Shown here: one piece after another, positions 61,043 to 64,000 of the stretch | Layout: each line of letters starts with the position of its first letter | Position numbering within the stretch: position 1 is the stretch's first letter | Source of the DNA: Diploptera punctata | Lineage: Eukaryota; Arthropoda; Insecta; Blattodea; Blaberidae | Direction of reading: 5' to 3' | Assembly: GCA_030220185.1 (NCBI GenBank) | Contig: JASPKZ010000424.1 | Span: 780,001-844,000, forward strand | DNA: 64,000 nt | Notes under the pieces: generated by a model | Seen by the model: only the letters and a program-made list of their open reading frames with translations | What the model was told of the DNA's origin: nothing | The model's database searches: none | Position numbers and translations under genes: made by a program

Positions 61043-62488
61043 CCGGGTGTCTCTAAAGTCACTATCCATTTCCATGAAAATACTTTTTATTTTATTTTCT
61101 TTGCATGCACTGAGAGCTTAGTGCAACATGTTTAGCACGGAAAAACGGGTTGCCATTGTTAGTGCACAGGTACACAGATTGTCATATAAGATGACAGATC
61201 TCAATTTATCCATAAATTCTATAAACCAGCCCCAGCAAAGGCACACAATTGCCTGCACCGTACTGGCAGTGTGTGTGATGAGATGGATGGATCACGCATA
61301 TCAGCAGAAAGTGTTCAGCAGGTTCAAATTGCCAGTGATAGTCTAAACGCATCAACTTGATACCTCAGTAGGAAGTTCAATGCCCCTCGCAACACATTGT
61401 GGAAAATTCTATGTTTCACTCTATGAAAATGCCCTTATCATGTCTGCTTGATTTACGGAATTGTATCACAGAAGCAGCAGGTTTTGTTTACCATTTACAT
61501 ATTAAGGTCTACATTTCATTTCACCCCCCCCCCCAGGAGCTATCACCTTGACGTGGTGGGGGGGCTTAGTACCCGATGAACCAGACAACCCTACTGGGGA
61601 AGATTGACTTAGGTTAATCTTGCTGGTGGGTAAGAGGCGAGGGGAACTAAGTATAGCTCACGAGGGAATGGCGTCTATATCCATATTGGGTGGCCACATC
61701 TTCGTCAAGTCTTCAACAGTCAACAGGGCGACAAGGAATAGCACAGCTAAACTTGTAGGGCTTGAAGAGCGGAAGAAGCAGCCCTCTCTTGGGGGGTGCA
61801 TACCCAGAGGAGCATGTTTGGAGGCTCAGAGGAAGCAGCCCTTCCACCATCCTTGTCCTGCGAAGCGCTCGTAACGCTTCCAGGAGACATTCATCTTACT
61901 GAGAAGCTTCATGGAAATCAGCCGGATTGTCATAAAAGGAACCGACCCAAGCATGATAAAAATGTATAATGTTATGGTGGTTCCCACAATATTGTATGGA
62001 TGTGAAACTTGGGCTCCAATGAAAAAACAGAAGGATAGAATACAGACGGCGGAGATGAGGTTCCTAAGACAAGTAAAAGGATGTACAAGACTTGATAAAA
62101 TAAGAAATGAGGATATAAGAGAAGAATTGAAAGTACAGCCTTTATTGGATAAGGTCACGAATTACAGACAGAAATGGATTGATCATATGGATGGAATGAG
62201 TAAGGAGAGATATCCAGTTAGCAAGAAATTATCAAGCAAGAGGAAGATGTGATGTTGGAAGACCTAGAAGACGTTGGGCTGATGCATTATGAAGTCGGAA
62301 CGGGCAATTGCCTAATCCCTGGAGTGATGATGATTTCATTTCACAGCTGAAAGATGGAGTATGTGTTTTCACCTAGATGGCGGTCATGTAGAAAGGCAGT
62401 AGAATATGTGTAAAACTTCACAATAACATTGATTTTTCATTCATTGCCTTCCTTCATTGAAATGGATAGTGACTATATAGACACCCTG
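61043..62488 (+). mobile_element. decayed mariner-like DNA transposon with LINE inserted
   Basis: Ends CCGGGTGTCTCTAAAGTCAC (left) and its inverted partner (CAGGGTGTCTATATAGTCAC when complemented), flanked by TA. A short reading frame (MFSTEKRVAIVSA) resembles a transposase HTH start, but no catalytic region remains. Confidence 0.6.
61525..62332 (+). mobile_element. internally deleted non-LTR retrotransposon, 808 bp
   Basis: Perfect 12-bp TSD (atttcatttcac at 61513-61524 and 62333-62344). It begins with a C-run and CAGGAGCTATCACCTTGACG, a LINE 5' leader type. It jumps to the post-RT C-terminus (ISRIVIKGTDPSMIKMYNVM, VPTILYGCETWAPMKKQKD, AEMRFLRQVKGCTRLDK) and ends in GATGATGAT. EN and RT are deleted, so it was mobilised in trans. 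Confidence 0.85.
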
Positions 62489-62489
62489 T

Positions 62490-63670
62490 ATATTTACCAG
62501 GGTTCAAATATTGCACATCCTAATCAACAATTCTAATTATGCCTATGTGTTTTTCAGAAAATCTTCTATAATCATTACAGTGAATGCCATGTTGGAATTT
62601 ACATTCAACCTACCCATAATTTCTGTGTATTGTGTTGTCTTCAGGAACTGCTGTGTTGTGCTGATGTCACACCAAAGTAGACACTCCATGTCACTTTCTA
62701 AACAAATATATTAAAAAAAAAAGCATTATTACATATGAATCAGATATTATAGCTTATACTAATTCTGGGGCAAGTTCCAGTTGTAATGTAAATAAAGCAT
62801 ATGTATGACTTCATTTCATTGGTCAAATAACGGTTTTACCTTTAACCGTATAAGGAAATGTAGTTCACTAACACTTGAAATAAAGAAAATAAATATATCT
62901 GTATATATTATCCTGGTCATGTAAATTATATGGGAGAATCTTAAAATATATAATTACAATTTTAATACATTAAATAAGCATTGTTTTATTCTAATGCAGA
63001 ATATGTTGAAATTTAAATTGTTTCAAAATGGTGACTTCTGTAGAATTTCTAAAATATCAGAAAGGTAAGCCATTGAAAAACGGAGAGAAACAAATTATTT
63101 TTAATGTTTTCAGACAGTTTAATGAAAAATAACAGCAGAATTTATGGGTGAGTCAGCATGGAGCACAAATCCTGCTCATAATGAAATTGTAAATAAAGGA
63201 TATTTATCGGCATCATGGAAAAAGTATACATGTCTGATTAGGTAGGCACATATATAACTTTTTGTCATTAATTTTTTCTTATAAATAAATAAGAAATAGA
63301 GAAAGTTGCTAATTACTATTACCATCTTATCTTGTATTCCATATTAATTACCTGAGAATAATGTATCCATTGTTGACTAGACAATTCAGTCATATGGTGG
63401 TTAAAAGTAGGCCTAGTACCATAGTTCCCTCAATAGGAGAAGTAATACCTTATGCAAGTTTGTTTAGAGTACAACTGGAACTTAGTTCGGAATTATTATA
63501 GAGCAAACAAAATGCAGTTACACTGCTCATGCGCTAGAATTCTATGACGTGATATTCCCTCTCCAGCAGCTTATGTGGATTCCCCTGATCATGTGATTGA
63601 TTTGTGATTCTGGGGGTGTTCTATTACAGCAGAGCAGAATGATTGTTACTGGATATTATGTAGCATTGTT
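62490..63670. other. no gene seen
   Basis: AT-rich sequence. No repeat family or coding exon was recognised. Confidence 0.35.
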
Positions 63671-63674
63671 ATGG

Positions 63675-63870
63675 TTGTGCCTCATAGTTTGTTTTCTTAA
63701 ACACGGGAACTGCAGTTTTCAAGAGGAAACAACCCTCCCATTTTCAACTGACATTTTAATGTCAGTTGAAAATGGGAGGGTTGTTTCCTCTTGAAAACTG
63801 CAGTTCCCGTGTTTAAGAAAACATAAACTATGAAGTAAGATGTAAAAAAATGACTCATTCTTCATAAATA
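63675..63870. mobile_element. PLE-derived palindrome, U3/A8 subfamily
   Basis: Near-perfect inverted arms (CTCATAGTTTGTTTTCTTAA and TTAAGAAAACATAAACTATG) meeting at GACATTTTAATGTC. Both arms carry the motif with TTGAAAA core. The right end reads GAAGTAAGATG. Confidence 0.8.
63763..63809 (+). ncRNA. hammerhead-like motif with C3U/G8A
   Basis: CAG, TTGAAAA, T, stem II GGGAGG/CCTCTT, GAAA, AACTG/CAGTT, cleavage base C, CCG. Stem I has one mismatch. The rest of the core is conserved. Confidence 0.6.
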
Positions 63871-64000
63871 TTAAGTTATTTAAACTTAGGACCAGCATCA
63901 GGGTCTTGTGGTCGCAGTTTCTGATTAGAATTCATGAGGAGCCAAGTTCAATTCCTGCTCGGATCATACAAATTTTTCCTTCTTCTATTGCACTACAGCC

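Overview
This is an AT-rich stretch of a eukaryotic nuclear genome, most likely an arthropod and probably an insect with a large, repeat-bloated genome. The signs are spliced exons with GT-AG introns, Tc1, pogo/Tigger and piggyBac transposons, several tRNA-headed SINEs, I-like and 'YGSETW'-type non-LTR retrotransposons, and a very large load of Penelope-like elements (PLEs). No prokaryotic gene organisation, LTR retrotransposon or CRISPR array was seen. I cannot name the species.

Host genes are sparse. A plus-strand gene of unknown function is represented by six exons (5113-5273, 8851-9046, 10880-10989, 20958-21007, 24886-25543 and probably a terminal exon at 35637-35702). Their splice phases chain without a break. 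The introns are filled with nested transposons. On the minus strand at 42770-43779 lies a SIAH-like RING/zinc-finger E3 ligase gene, broken by a frameshift and by a 116-bp palindromic insertion.

The dominant system is a swarm of PLE-derived elements of several subfamilies. Each carries a hammerhead-ribozyme motif about 60-100 nt before its 3' end, then a GAGGTRAG motif and a CCTCATARTG tail. Most copies are head-to-head inverted pairs: both outer ends are element 3' ends, one complete and one about 30-50 nt shorter, and target-site duplications (TSDs) are mostly 12-15 bp. Sizes run from a 42-bp stub (57918-57959) through 116-250 bp palindromes to a 4.1-kb palindrome carrying two PLE copies with reverse transcriptase and GIY-YIG endonuclease (49562-53667). 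Some subfamilies have the paired core change C3U/G8A in the ribozyme.

Two tRNA-like repeat families share the same head-to-head design, similar TSDs and tandem units, so they may depend on the same machinery.

Layout: 1-5100 LINE/SINE/PLE debris; 5100-11000 three host exons among repeats; 11000-20400 nested PLEs with Tc1 and Tigger; 20400-25550 two host exons; 25700-35050 LINE, tRNA-like families, a five-insertion PLE composite and SINEs; 35600-42420 last host exon and a rearranged I-like LINE; 42770-45000 SIAH-like pseudogene and PLE ends; 48440-54050 a LINE containing a SINE and the giant PLE palindrome; 54800-64000 tRNA-like repeats, pogo, piggyBac, a decayed mariner-like element, LINE tails and a final PLE palindrome.
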